From contig OX465115.1 of assembly GCA_949987565.1 (NCBI GenBank), forward strand, positions 4,624,873 through 4,688,872: DNA of 64,000 bases, read 5' to 3'. The stretch comes from Luidia sarsii (taxonomy: Eukaryota; Echinodermata; Asteroidea; Paxillosida; Luidiidae). The translations under genes and the position numbers were made by a program. Shown here one piece after another: positions 33,690 to 44,899 of the stretch. Position 1 is the first letter of the stretch; every line of letters begins with the position of its first letter. Below the pieces are notes generated by a model that saw only the letters and a program-made list of their open reading frames with translations, had not been told where the DNA came from and did no database searches.

Positions 33690-34380
33690 AGAACAGAGAG
33701 AGAGAGAGAGAGAAAGTCAGAGCCTCCGACCAGCACCTACACCGAAGTGCAGGGTTACACCTTGACCGACAGCAGGGGATCTGTGTGTATGTACCCCTGC
33801 TGCCATCAGTGATGTCTCGACCTTTCCAGGGTGCAAGGTGCCTCTAACCTACGCGATAGATGCTGGATCTACTACAACCTAGCTGGCCGGAGGTTCATCG
33901 AAGGACTAGTGTTACAAAGCTAAGTAACAATGCAAGAAAAGACATGTACAAGTCTGTACGGGAAAAGTACAATTCTGTACAAGAGAAAGGAAAGGAGAAA
34001 AGGAGAGCAGAGGAGGTAAATTGTACATGTAGAGGGCGCTACACTCTGGTAAAGAACCCCCCCCTCCAACATTCACTGTACATGAGATAGAGCCTCACTG
34101 ATGCTCATCACAATGGCATTCTCAAGGGCTGTTCAGACACCACACTAGATGTGTTCCATCTTCGGTTTAAACTAAAAAGGGTCTATCTACATGTAGTTGT
34201 GTCTGAATGGTCTACATGTACGTATGTATAGACTGTTTTGGGTACCGGTACTAGAATTGGTCTATCTTAGACCGCCGAGGAGGGACGGACTACACTATGT
34301 GTATGTACACCGGTCTACTGTACGTACAACGTACACCGGTCTACAAACCTTAAAGTCAACAGTGCAATATTAATATTCCC
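33690..34380. other. No recognisable gene
   Basis: The stretch contains a short (AG)n run at about 33697-33715 and several TACATG and TACCGGT strings near 34150-34350. Nothing in it looks like an exon. Confidence 0.5.
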
Positions 34381-34383
34381 CAA

Positions 34384-34719
34384 TTGGTTGGCCTCGAAGA
34401 TGGCACTGTCATTGTACCGACTTACGACTGGGTTTCATTCCTCAGCCCAACATATCGGAGAAAAAAAGAGGTGAAGAATAACCATCACTTTAGAGTTACC
34501 AGTGACAGACCCCATGTCATGGTGTGCCAACAGTATGTAGAGACGCAATCCACCGAGGAAGTCGTTCAGCGTGGGGAACTCCCCACTGGCATGCCCAGTG
34601 TAATCCAGCCAGCTGGCTTGGATCGGGAGAGACGGATGTATCTCTATGAGCAGATTAGACCTTTCTGCACAGAAGAGACAAAAGACTTAGTATGCCCTGC
34701 TCCAGCCAATGATGATTAG
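34384..34719 (+). pseudogene. C-terminal fragment of a transposon-type protein
   Basis: A 111-codon open piece has no ATG near its start and ends in TAG. It reads DGTVIVPTYDWVSFLSPTYR, then NNHHFRVTSDRPHVMVC, and ends LVCPAPANDD. The pattern P-TYDW-SFL, followed some 20 residues later by HHF and a short loop, is what I remember from the C-terminus of a large family of uncharacterised integrase-like repeat proteins in invertebrates and fish. That recall is unverified. The sequence ends eight bases before the 72-bp repeat array. The N-terminal piece at 57374 may come from the same family. Confidence 0.45.
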
Positions 34720-34726
34720 CCTTCCC

Positions 34727-35575
34727 CAATGTAAATGTGTTTGGAAATTCAAACAAAGGAAAAACGCCCTTTGTGAGTCTTTGGGCATAATCTTCACCCA
34801 ATGTAAATGTGTTTGGAAATTCAAACAAAGGAAAAACGCCCTTTGTGAGTCTTTGGGCATAATCTTCACCCAATGTAAATGTGTTTGGAAATTCAAACAA
34901 AGGAAAAACGACCTTTGTGAGTCTTTGGGCATAATCTTCACCCAATGTAAATGTGTTTGGAAATTCAAACAAAGGAAAAACGACCTTTGTGAGTCTTTGG
35001 GCATAATCTTCACCCAATGTAAATGTGTTTGGAAATTCAAACAAAGGAAAAACGACCTTTGTGAGTCTTTGGGCATAATCTTCACCCAATGTAAATGTGT
35101 TTGGAAATTCAAACAAAGGAAAAACGACCTTTGTGAGTCTTTGGGCATAATCTTCACCCAATGTAAATGTGTTTGGAAATTCAAACAAAGGAAAAACGAC
35201 CTTTGTGAGTCTTTGGGCATAATCTTCACCCAATGTAAATGTGTTTGGAAATTCAAACAAAGGAAAAACGACCTTTGTGAGTCTTTGGGCATAATCTTCA
35301 CCCAATGTAAATGTGTTTGGAAATTCAAACAAAGGAAAAACGACCTTTGTGAGTCTTTGGGCATAATCTTCACCCAATGTAAATGTGTTTGGAAATTCAA
35401 ACAAAGGAAAAACGACCTTTGTGAGTCTTTGGGCATAATCTTCACCCAATGTAAATGTGTTTGGAAATTCAAACAAAGGAAAAACGACCTTCGTGAGTCT
35501 TTGTGCATAATCTTCACCAAGCACAATGAGATAGTCGTCTGTGGCTTTTGGACAGACAAGATCCAATCATTCTGA
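34727..35575 (+). repeat. 72-bp tandem repeat (11 units) fused in frame to the FWTDKIQSF exon
   Basis: Eleven units of 72 bp run from 34727 to 35518 and are nearly identical. Units 1-2 have AACGCC where later ones have AACGAC. Each unit reads QCKCVWKFKQRK plus NDLCESLGIIFT. The second half is the same as the front of the terminal exon used throughout the cluster, and after unit 11 the frame runs on into KHNEIVVCGFWTDKIQSF and a stop at 35573-35575. The frame is thus open for 288 codons from 34709. Expansion in multiples of three could reflect selection, or simply copying of a unit that happened to be 72 bp. The other two frames are also open, so openness alone proves little. Confidence 0.8.
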
Positions 35576-36023
35576 ATCCATAAAGTGCCTTCTTTAAAAC
35601 GGTCATCTCTTTTCAGGGTTGGTGAACTTTCCCGTGCAGTTTACGCATGGGCAAAATCAGGTGGTTTTTTTTTTTAATGGAACCTGGTACCCGATTTTTG
35701 AAATCATCGGGGACTACATGTACATGTACATGTATCTGGATAACCTCAATTCAATGTAAACTGTAAGGATGTACATTTATTGCGTTATGCCCGCTGTTCA
35801 CTATCAGGGCTCCAGGCCAGACATATGCTAAAGAAAATTACACTGAAACAAACGGGAGACTTTGACGAAGGTTGGTCCAAGAGTGGCGCCTTATATTATG
35901 ATCGCACCTTGACAATGACATTAAGATTTTCAATGTCCGACTTTCTTAGTCGTATTTCAGTGTATTTCTGTCTGCATACATGTAGTACGGTGTCTGAACA
36001 ACGTAGATGTAGCCTCAGACTAC

Positions 36024-36315
36024 GTGTCATCTACCTGTATTAGACTTAGTGGTCTGTTTAAGTGCAGTATTTGTATGAAGGAATTCAGTGCAGACAACAT
36101 CCCACTCATTCTTCAATGCAGGCAGGTTTATTGCACTCTGTGTCAGAGGCAGAAAGCCGGCGGGCAAAAAGTGTCCAGAATGTTGGGAGGAGCATATCAT
36201 CATCAAGGTGGATGAATTAAAAGTGTGCCTCAGGACTCTGAAACGTAGAGAAATCAATCGCACTCAGCATCAGCAAACAAAAATAGAGGAAGAACGTCAG
36301 AAACAGGTAGGACAT
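36024..36315 (+). pseudogene. RING-finger exon, copy 1
   Basis: The segment reads LSGLFKCSICMKEFSADNIP, then CRQVYCTLC and, after a one-base frame change, KKCPECWEEH. The spacing CxxC-14-CxxxxCxxC..CPxC is that of a C3HC4 RING (zinc-binding, usually E3 ubiquitin ligase), but the expected His is Gln (CRQVYC). It continues IIIKVDELK and a charged helix, KIEEERQKQ, ending CAG/GTAGG, which could be a donor. The frame change (CAAAAAGTGTCC) is also seen in copy 2, so it is old or reflects a missing splice. The product as read would be truncated. Confidence 0.6.
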
Positions 36316-36484
36316 CACAAAAGCATATCCAATCACTGTTTATATAGGAGCCTCTAGGGTTTGTTCTCGCTGGAAATGCTGCCACATCATAAACGACCTT
36401 CTTGAGTCTTTGGGCATAATCTTCACCAAGCACAATGAGATAGTCGTCTGTGGCTTTTGGACAGACAAGATCCAATCATTCTGA
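36316..36484 (+). pseudogene. FWTDKIQSF terminal exon copy near RING copy 1, with a frame break
   Basis: TATATAGGAGCCTCTAGGGT, then the exon body with KHNEIVVCGFWTDKIQSF and stop TGA at 36482-36484. A short deletion (CTTCTTGAG in place of CTTCGTGAG plus a lost base nearby) breaks the frame with the RING side. Other copies keep the frame open across the whole segment. Confidence 0.5.
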
Positions 36485-37625
36485 ATCCATACAGTGCCTT
36501 CTTTAAAACGGTCATCTCTTTTCAGGGTTGATGAACTTTCCTGTGCAGTTTACGCACGGGCAAAATCAGGGTGTTTTTGTTATGGAACCAGGTACCCAAT
36601 TTTTGAAATCATTGGGTACTACATGTACAGTACCTGGATACCCGCAATGTAAACTGTAAGGATGTACATGTATGTTGCGTAATGCCCACTGGTCACTATC
36701 AGGGCGCCAGGCTAAAATTACAGGTTGCTAAAATGCTAAAATTACAGGTTGTTACATTCTTTCTCAGTTCTCACCACAACAAATGGGAGAAGAAGAAGTT
36801 TGGTCCAAGAGTGGTGACTTATGATTGCACCTTGACATTAAGATTCTCAATGTCTGACTATCTCACCAGTATAAATGGGAGACTTTGAAAAAGTTTGGTC
36901 CAAGACTGGTGCCTTATCGACTCAGAGGATGTATTACTCTCAACGATTTAGAAGGCCTGAGGTTTGGATCCTTGCAGGACCAAGTCTGCCTTTGAGAAAG
37001 GTCCTGCTAGGATCAAAATGACATTTGCTCACTTTTAAGTCAGCTAGCAAGTATCTTTTTTGTATGATGTATAACAGTTAACTGTAGGATCATTACATTG
37101 TTCAAATAGGTGCACATTTTTAAATTATTTGATTGACATTGTGATTTGTACATTTCAGGTAGGGCCTATATTTATGGTTTACATGCAATGTTTAATCATG
37201 AGGCCTTATGATTGCACCTTGACATTAAGATTCTCAATGTCTGACTATCTCACCAATATAAATGGGAGACTTTGAAGAAGTTGGGTCCAAGACTGGTGCC
37301 TTATCGACTCAGAGGATGTATTACTCTCAACGATTTGGAAGGCCTGAGGTTTGGATCCTTGCAGGACCAAGTCTGCCTTTGAGAAAGGTCCTGCTAGGAG
37401 CAATTGAGATTTGCTCACTTTTAAGTCAGCAAGCAAGTACAGGTATCTTTTTTGTATGATGTACAGTATAACAGTTAACTGTAGGATTATGACATTGTTC
37501 AAATAGGTTCACATTTTTTAATTATTTGAATAATAATCTTGCTCGTATTTCACTGTATTTCAGTCTCCATAGAACGGTGTCTGAACATACATCAAGGTGG
37601 ATGAATTAAAAGCGGCCTCAGGACT

Positions 37626-37874
37626 ATGAAACTTGGAGAAATCAATCGCAATCAGCGTCAGCAAACAAAAATAGAGGAAGAACGTCAGAAACAGGTAGGA
37701 CATCAGAAAAGCACATATCCAATCACTGTTTATATAGGAGCCTCTAGGGTTTGTTCTCGCTGGAAATGCTGCCACATCATAAACGACCTTCGTGAGTCTT
37801 TGGGCATAATCTTCACCAAGCACAATGAGTTAGTCGTCTGTGACTTTTGGACAGACAAGATCCAATCATTCTGA
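37626..37874 (+). pseudogene. Terminal exon, open 82-codon version
   Basis: The frame reads MKLGEINRNQRQQTKIEEER, KQVGHQKS, SRVCSRWKCCHIINDLRESL and ends FWTDKIQSF. It joins the charged helix after the RING directly to the terminal exon. The same open version recurs at 39687-39935, 41757-42005, 43173-43421, 58021-58269 and 59856-60095. Conservation across copies is high, but that may be recent copying. ATG at the start is probably not a real initiation codon, since RING copies continue upstream. No function is recognised. Confidence 0.4.
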
Positions 37875-38356
37875 ATCCATACAGTCACTTCTTTAAAACG
37901 GTCATCTCTTTTCAGGGTTGGTGTACTTTCCCGTGCAGTTTACGCATGGGCAAAATCAGGGTTTTTTTTTTTTTAATGGAACATGGTACCCGATTTTTGA
38001 AATCATCGGGTGCTACATGTACATGTACCTGGATACCCTCAATTCAATGTAAACTGTAAGGATGTACATTTATTGCGTAATGCTCGCTGGTCACTATCAG
38101 GGCGCCAGGCCAGACATATGCTAAAGAAAATTACACTGAAACAAACGGGAGACTTTGAAGAAGGTTGGTCCAAGAGTGGCGCCTTATATTATGATCGCAC
38201 CTTGACATTAAGATTTTCAATGTCCGACTTTCTCAGTCGTATTTCAGTGTATTTCAGTCTCCATAGTACGGTGTCTGAACAACGTAGATGTAGCCTCAGA
38301 CTACGTGTCATCTACCTGTATTAGACTTAGTGGTCTGTTTAAATGCAGTATCTTAA

Positions 38357-38551
38357 CGGGAAGGTGGGGCAGAGGGAGAAGAGAAGGTTGTGATTGTGAA
38401 GGAACAGTGTGATTGTAAAGTGAAAAATGATGAGGCGGTTGCCAGGTTACAAATCATAAACGCCCTTCGTGAGTCTTTGTGCATAATCTTCACCAAGCAC
38501 AATGAGATAGTCGTCTGTGGCTTTTGGACAGACAAGATCCAATCATTCTGA
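38357..38551 (+). pseudogene. Terminal exon, EEKVVIVKEQCDCK version, 64 codons without ATG
   Basis: After TAA at 38354-38356 the frame is open for 64 codons: GGAEGEEKVVIVKEQCDCKV, NDEAVARLQIINALRESL, and the shared end FWTDKIQSF. A possible acceptor (GTGGGGCAG) lies inside the start. Identical-length copies are at 40419-40613, 45208-45402 and 58747-58941. A hybrid at 60498-60600 is cut by a switch to the other version. The amino-acid pattern (acidic start, CDC, amphipathic helix) looks more protein-like than the 82-codon version, so this may be the older exon. Confidence 0.45.
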
Positions 38552-40518
38552 ATCCATACAGTGCCTTCTTTAAAACGGTCATCTCTTTTCAGGGTTGGTG
38601 AACTTTCCCGTGCAGTTTACGCCCGGGCAAAATCAGGGTGTTTTTGTTATGGAACCAGTTACCCAATTTTTGAAATCATTGGGTACTACATGTACAGTAC
38701 CTGGATACCCGCAATGTAAACTGTAAGGATGTATGTTGCGTAATGCCCACTGGTCACTATCAGGGCGCCAGGCTAAAATTACAGGTTGCTAAAATGCTAA
38801 AATTACAGGTTGTTACATTCTTTCTCAGTTCTCACCACAACAAATGGGAGAAGAAGAAGTTTGGTCCAAGAGTGGTGACTTATGATTGCACCTTGACATT
38901 AAGATTCTCAATGTCTGACTATCTCACCAATATAAATGGGAGACTTTGAAGAAGTTTGGTCCAAGACTGGTGCCTTATCGACTCAGAGGATGTATTACTC
39001 TCAACGATTTAGAAGGCCTGAGGTTTGGATCCTTGCAGGACCAAGTCTGCCTTTGAGAAAGGTCCTGCTAGGATCAAAATGACATTTGCTCACTTTTAAG
39101 TCAGCTAGCAAGTATCTTTTTTGTATGATGTATAACAGTTAACTGTAGGATCATTACATTGTTCAAATAGGTGCACATTTTTAAATTATTTGATTGACAT
39201 TGTGATTTGTACATTTCAGGTAGGGCCTATATTTATGGTTTACATGTAATGTTTAATCATGAGGCCTTATGATTGCACCTTGACATTAAGATTCTCAATG
39301 TCTGACTATCTCACCAATATAAATGGGAGACTTTGAAGAAGTTGGGTCCAAGACTGGTGCCTTATCGACTCAGAGGATGTATTACTCTCAACGATTTGGA
39401 AGGCCTGAGGTTTGGATCCTTGCAGGACCAAGTCTGCCTTTGAGAAAGGTCCTGCTAGGAGCAATTGAGATTTGCTCACTTTTAAGTCAGCAAGCAAGTA
39501 CAGGTATCTTTTTTGTATGATGTACAGTATAACAGTTAACTGTAGGATTATGACATTGTTCAAATAGGTTCACATTTTTTAATTATTTGAAAAATAATCT
39601 TGCTCGTATTTCACTGTATTTCAGTCTCCATAGAACGGTGTCTGAACATACATCAAGGTGGATGAATTAAAAGCGGCCTCAGGACTATGAAACTTGGAGA
39701 AATCAATCGCAATCAGCGTCAGCAAACAAAAATAGAGGAAGAACGTCAGAAACAGGTAGGACATCAGAAAAGCACATATCCAATCACTGTTTATATAGGA
39801 GCCTCTAGGGTTTGTTCTCGCTGGAAATGCTGCCACATCATAAACGACCTTCGTGAGTCTTTGGGCATAATCTTCACCAAGCACAATGAGTTAGTCGTCT
39901 GTGACTTTTGGACAGACAAGATCCAATCATTCTGAATCCATACAGTCACTTCTTTAAAACGGTCATCTCTTTTCAGGGTTGGTGTACTTTCCCGTGCAGT
40001 TTACGCATGGGCAAAATCAGGGTGTTTTTTTTTTTTAATGAAACCTGGTACCCGATTTTTGAAATCATCGGGTGCTACATGTACATGTACCTGGATACCC
40101 TCAATTCAATGTAAACTGTAAGGATGTACATTTATTGCGTAATGCCCGCTGGTCACTATCAGGGCGCCAGGCCAGACATATGCTAAAGAAAATTACACTG
40201 AAACAAACGGGAGACTTTGAAGAAGGTTGGTCCAAGAGTGGCGCCTTATATTATGATCGCACCTTGACATTAAGATTTTCAATGTCCGACTTTCTCAGTC
40301 GTATTTCAGTGTATTTCAGTCTCCATAGTACGGTGTCTGAACAACGTAGATGTAGCCTCAGACTACGTGTCATCTACCTGTATTAGACTTAGTGGTCTGT
40401 TTAAATGCAGTATCTTAACGGGAAGATGGGGCAGAGGGAGAAGAGAAGGTTGTGATTGTGAAGGAACAGTGTGATTGTAAAGTGAAAAATGATGAGGCGG
40501 TTGCCAGGTTACAAATTA

Positions 40519-43500
40519 TAAATGCCCTTCGTGAGTCTTTGGGCATAATCTTCACCAAGCACAATGAGTTAGTCGTCTGTGGCTTTTGGACAGACAAGAT
40601 CCAATCATTCTGAATCTATACAGTGCCTTCTTTAAAACGGTCATCTCTTTTCAGGGTTGGTGAACTTTCCCGTGCACTTTACGCATGGGCAAAATCAGGG
40701 TGTTTTTGTTATGGAACCAGTTACCCAATTTTTGAAATCATCGGGTACTACTGTCCTGGATACCCGGAATTCACATGTACATGTGTAAACTGTAAGGACG
40801 TATGTTGTGTAATGCCCATTGGTCACTATCAGGGTGCCAGGCCAGAAAAATGCTAAAATTACAGGTTGTAACATTCTTTCTTACCACAACAAATGGGAGA
40901 CTTTGAAGAAGTTTGGTCCAAGAGTGGTGACTTATGATTGCACTTTGACATTAAGATTCTCAATGTCTGACTATCTCACCAATATAAATTGGAGACTTTG
41001 AAGAAGTTTGGTCCAAGACTGGTGCCTTATCGACTCAGAGGATGTATTACTTTCAACGATTTGGAAGGCCTGAGGTTTGGATCCTTGCAGGACCAGGTCT
41101 GCCATTGAGAAAGGTCCTGCTAGGATCAAAATGAGGTTTGCTCACTTTTAAGTCAGCAAGCAAGTATCTTTTTAGTATGATGTATAACGGTTAACTGTAG
41201 GATTATTACATTGTTCAAATAGGTGCACATTTTTCAATTATTTGATTGACATTGAGATTTGTACATTTCAGGTAGGGCCTACATGTATATTTATGGTTTA
41301 CATGTAATGTTTAATCATAAGGCCTTATGATAGCACCTTGACATTAAGATTCTCAATGTACATGTATGACTATCTCACCAATATAAATGGGAGACTTTGA
41401 AGAAGTTGGGTCCAAGAGTGGTGCATTATCGACTCAGAGGATGTATTACTCTCAACGATTTAGAAGGCCTGAGGTTTAGATCCTTGCAGGACCAAGTCTG
41501 CCTTTGAGAAAGGTCCGGCTAGGATCAAAATGATGTTTGCTCACTTTTAAGTCAGCAAGCAAGTACAGGTATCTTTTTGTATGATGTACAGTATAACAGT
41601 TAACTGTAGGATTATGACATTGTTCAAATAGGTTCACATTTTTTAATTATTTGAATAATAATCTTGCTCGTATTTCAGTGTATTTCAGTCTCCGTAGAAC
41701 GGTGTCTGAACATACATGTACATCAAGGTGGATGAATTAAAAGCGGCCTCAGGACTATGAAACTTGGAGAAATCAATCGCAATCAGCGTCAGCAAACAAA
41801 AATAGAGGAAGAACGTCAGAAACAGGTAGGACATCAGAAAAGCACATATCCAATCACCGTTTATATAGGGGCCTCTAGGGTTTGTTCTCGCTGGAAATGC
41901 TGCCACATCATAAACGCCCTTTGTGAGTCTTTGTGCATAATCTTCACCAAGCACAATGAGATAGTCGTCTGTGGCTTTTGGACAGACAAGATCCAATCAT
42001 TCTGAATCCATACAGTGCCTTCTTTAAAACGGTCATCTCTTTTCAGGGTTGGTGAACTTTCCCGTGCAGTTTACGCACGGGCAAAATCATGGTGTTTTTG
42101 TTATGGAACCAGGTACCCAATTTTTGAAATCATCGGGCACTACTGTCCTGGATACCCGGACTTCAATGTAAACTGTAAGGACGTATGTTGCATAATGCCC
42201 ACTGGTCACTATCAGGGCGCCAGGCTAAAATTACAGGTTGCTAAAATGCTAAAATTACAGGTTGTTACATTCTTTCTCACCACAACAAATGGGAGACTTT
42301 GAAGAAGTTTGGTCCAAGAGTGGTGACTTATGATAACACCTTGACATTAAGATTCTCAATGTCTGACTATCTCACCAATATACATGTAAATGTCTGACCA
42401 TCTCAGTCTCACCAATATAAATGGGAGACTTTGAAGAAGTTTGGTCCAAGACTGGTGCCTTATCGACTCAGAGGATGTATTACTTTCAACAATTTGGAAG
42501 GCCTGAGGTTTGGATCCTTGCAGGACCAAGTCTGCCTTTGAGAAAGGTCCTGCTAGGATCGAAATGATATTTGATCACTTTTAAGTCAGCTAGCAAATAT
42601 CTTTTTTGTATGATGTATAACAGTTAACTGTAGGATTATTACATTGTTCAAATAGGTGCACATTTTTCAATTATTTGATTGACATTGAGATTTGTACATT
42701 TCAGGTAGGGCCTATATTTATGGTTTACATGTAATGTTTAATCAGAAGGCCTTATGATTGCACCTTGACATTAAGATTCTCAATGTCTGACTTTCTCACC
42801 AATATAAATGGGAGACTTTGAAGAAGTTGGGTCCAAGACTGGTGCCTTATCGACTCAGAGGATGTATTACTCTCAACGATTTGGAAGGCCTGAGGTTTGG
42901 ATCCTTGCAGGACCAAGTCTGCCTTTGAGAAAGGTCCTGCTAGGATCAAAATGACATTTCCTCACTTTTAAGTCAGCAAGCAAGTACAGGTATCTTTTTT
43001 GTATGATGTACAGTATAACAGTTAACTGTAGGATTATGACATTGTTCAAATAGGTTCACATTTTTTAATTATTTGAATAATAATCTTGCTCGTATTTCAG
43101 TGTATTTCAGTCTCCATAGAACGGTGTCTGAACATACATCAAGGTGGATGAATTAAAAGCGGCCTCAGGACTATGAAACTTGGAGAAATCAATCGCAATC
43201 AGCGTCAGCAAACAAAAATAGAGGAAGAACGTCAGAAACAGGTAGGACATCAGAAAAGCACATATCCAATCACTGTTTATATAGGAGCCTCTAGGGTTTG
43301 TTCTCGCTGGAAATGCTGCCACATCATAAACGCCCTTCGTGAGTCTTTGGGCATAATCTTCACCAAGCACAATGAGTTAGTCGTCTGTGGCTTTTGGACA
43401 GACAAGATCCAATTATTCTGAATCCATACAGTGCCTTCTTTAAAACGGTCATCTCTTTTCAGGGTTGGTGAACTTTCCCGTGCAGTTTACGCATGGGCAA

Positions 43501-43573
43501 AATCAGGGTGTTTTTTTTTTTTAATGGAACCTGGTACCCGATTTTTGAAATCATCGGGTACTACATGTACATG
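40519..43573 (+). repeat. Further diverged cluster units
   Basis: At least two more units follow the 2.06-kb pair, with terminal-exon stops at 40611-40613, 42003-42005 and 43419-43421. They carry the same modules in the same order but with more differences and small TACATG insertions, for instance at 41281-41290 and 42382-42390. No intact multi-exon gene can be assembled from them. Confidence 0.65.
42015..42250 (+). pseudogene. Cys-rich candidate exon (representative copy)
   Basis: Every terminal-exon copy is followed, after about 40 bases, by CTCTTTTCAG, a good acceptor, and then an open segment. This copy reads VGELSRAVYARAKSWCFCYG, TRYPIFEIIGHYCPGYPDF and NCKDVCCIMPTGHYQGARLK. Cysteines come in CFC and NCKDVCC groups. 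Other copies start at about 36526, 38591, 40653, 45441, 58980, 60137 and 60770, and several are broken by T-run changes. I do not recognise it. Confidence 0.35.
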
Positions 43574-44865
43574 CAGTGTTATAGCTACGCTGGTCGGCGG
43601 TGGACGGGGCCGACCACCACGGATAATTTCCGTCCACCACTCCTGGTGAAAAACAATGCTTCCGACCGGCACTATGTTCACCCCATTATTACCCCAATCT
43701 ATGTTTGGTTTCGGTAGAAAAATAAATAAAAAATTGTACTTTTTGTAGCGTAACCGTCTTGCTAATACTTCTGGAAGTTCCGATCAGGCTTGAGTAGCGC
43801 AGCGTGATCGTAGTCGTATGCAGCCATGTGGTTGCTGTGCAAGTGCATGTCACATGTGCCGCGCATAGGCTGGTTTCGGCCCTACTGCTCATGTAGTGTC
43901 GCTATAGCTTAACCTAGAGGCGGAAACCACACCTAGACTTACCAACCTCGCTAACGTCGCAAAGGGAAATCGGTCATAACTAAAATACGCTATGTTTGAC
44001 TCCGAATGTTATGAATGGTATGAATAGAACGAAGAGAATACAGGCTTCAATTAGAGGGTTAAATGGACAAATTTGGACGATGTTTACAGGGTTCGCTCGG
44101 CGGTCGAAAAACGCGAGTTCGACTTTTTTTCTGCGCCATTTTGGCTAAATCTACCGCGGCCGAAAGGAGCGATTTTGTAATTTTCAACTTTTCAACCGAT
44201 ATCTCAAGAAATAAATGAAAAATACAACTCAAATTTTTCAGAAATCTAGAAAATACACCGGTTGACCGCGAAACTCGAAATATCGCTGGTATATTAAATA
44301 CAATGTAATAAACATTAGTTTATTTTGTTAGAAAACAACTGTAAGGGCTGGCGGAAGTCTATTAATCATTGCACACGTGACGAGTGCACAAACACTGGAC
44401 GGCGGTCTCGCATCACGATCGACAAACGATCAGCTTCAACGTAAATCACGACGACGAGTACAGTCCCAAAAGCCGCTTTTAGAGCAGATTTGGTCGGCAA
44501 ATGTCTTAAATTTATGACACAAGACATTTGCACTTTTAACCCATGTGAAAAAGAAAAAACAAGATGATTAGTGGCATAAACTTTCACGGTCTCGGAAAAA
44601 TCAAAACCGAAAAACCGTCTCCAAGGGAAAACCGAAAAAAAACCCGAAAAACCACCCAAGCTTAGCACTGCTTGATTTGCACCGCCAGGCCGTGCTTGCA
44701 AAAATAGGCCGTGATCATTTCACAAAACTGGCCGTGCAAAACACGGCTGCACGGCTCGCTAGCTAAAACGCTGCATGTAATACAAGTTTTATTGTCATCA
44801 TTTTGACTGCAGCCGCTAATCGCGAGGCTCCGTCCACCACTAAAAATACCCTAGCTATAACACTG
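43574..44865. mobile_element. hAT-type non-autonomous transposon with 8-bp target duplication
   Basis: The element is 1292 bp. It starts CAGTGTTATAGCTA and ends with the reverse complement, TAGCTATAACACTG, and GGTGGACGG follows inside both ends. TGTACATG stands on both sides (43566-43573 and 44866-44873). Other cluster copies, for example at 38014-38033, show the uninterrupted site CTACATGTACATGTACCTGG, so this is an insertion into an existing unit. A CAGTG start and 8-bp duplication fit hAT. No transposase frame was seen; the 111-codon - strand frame at 44366-44701 does not look like one. Confidence 0.9.
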
Positions 44866-44899
44866 TGTACATGTACCTGGAATCTGGATACCCTCAATT

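Larger units (their letters stand above)
36395..40518 (+). repeat. 2.06-kb direct tandem duplication
   Basis: Landmarks repeat at an offset of 2061 or 2062 bases: 36682 and 38743, 37262 and 39323, 37626 and 39687, 38010 and 40072. The two copies differ at only a few positions per kilobase. Each unit contains the terminal exon, the Cys-rich candidate exon, two copies of the WETLKK module with the dispersed repeat, and the ATG-less EEKVVIVKEQCDCK exon. Such identity means a recent duplication. Boundaries are approximate. Confidence 0.85.

Noticed and set aside
34727..35518. Possible CRISPR array
   Set aside because: Units follow head to tail with no variable spacers, and the surrounding DNA is eukaryotic with introns.
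34687..35566. Two - strand open frames of about 290-300 codons over the 72-bp repeat
   Set aside because: The unit is a multiple of three, so any stop-free unit gives long frames on both strands. Only the + frame links to the conserved exon end.
43566..43573. The 8-bp flank TGTACATG as mere background motif
   Set aside because: I first doubted it because the motif is everywhere, but sister units show the uninterrupted site with exactly one copy, so it is a real target duplication.
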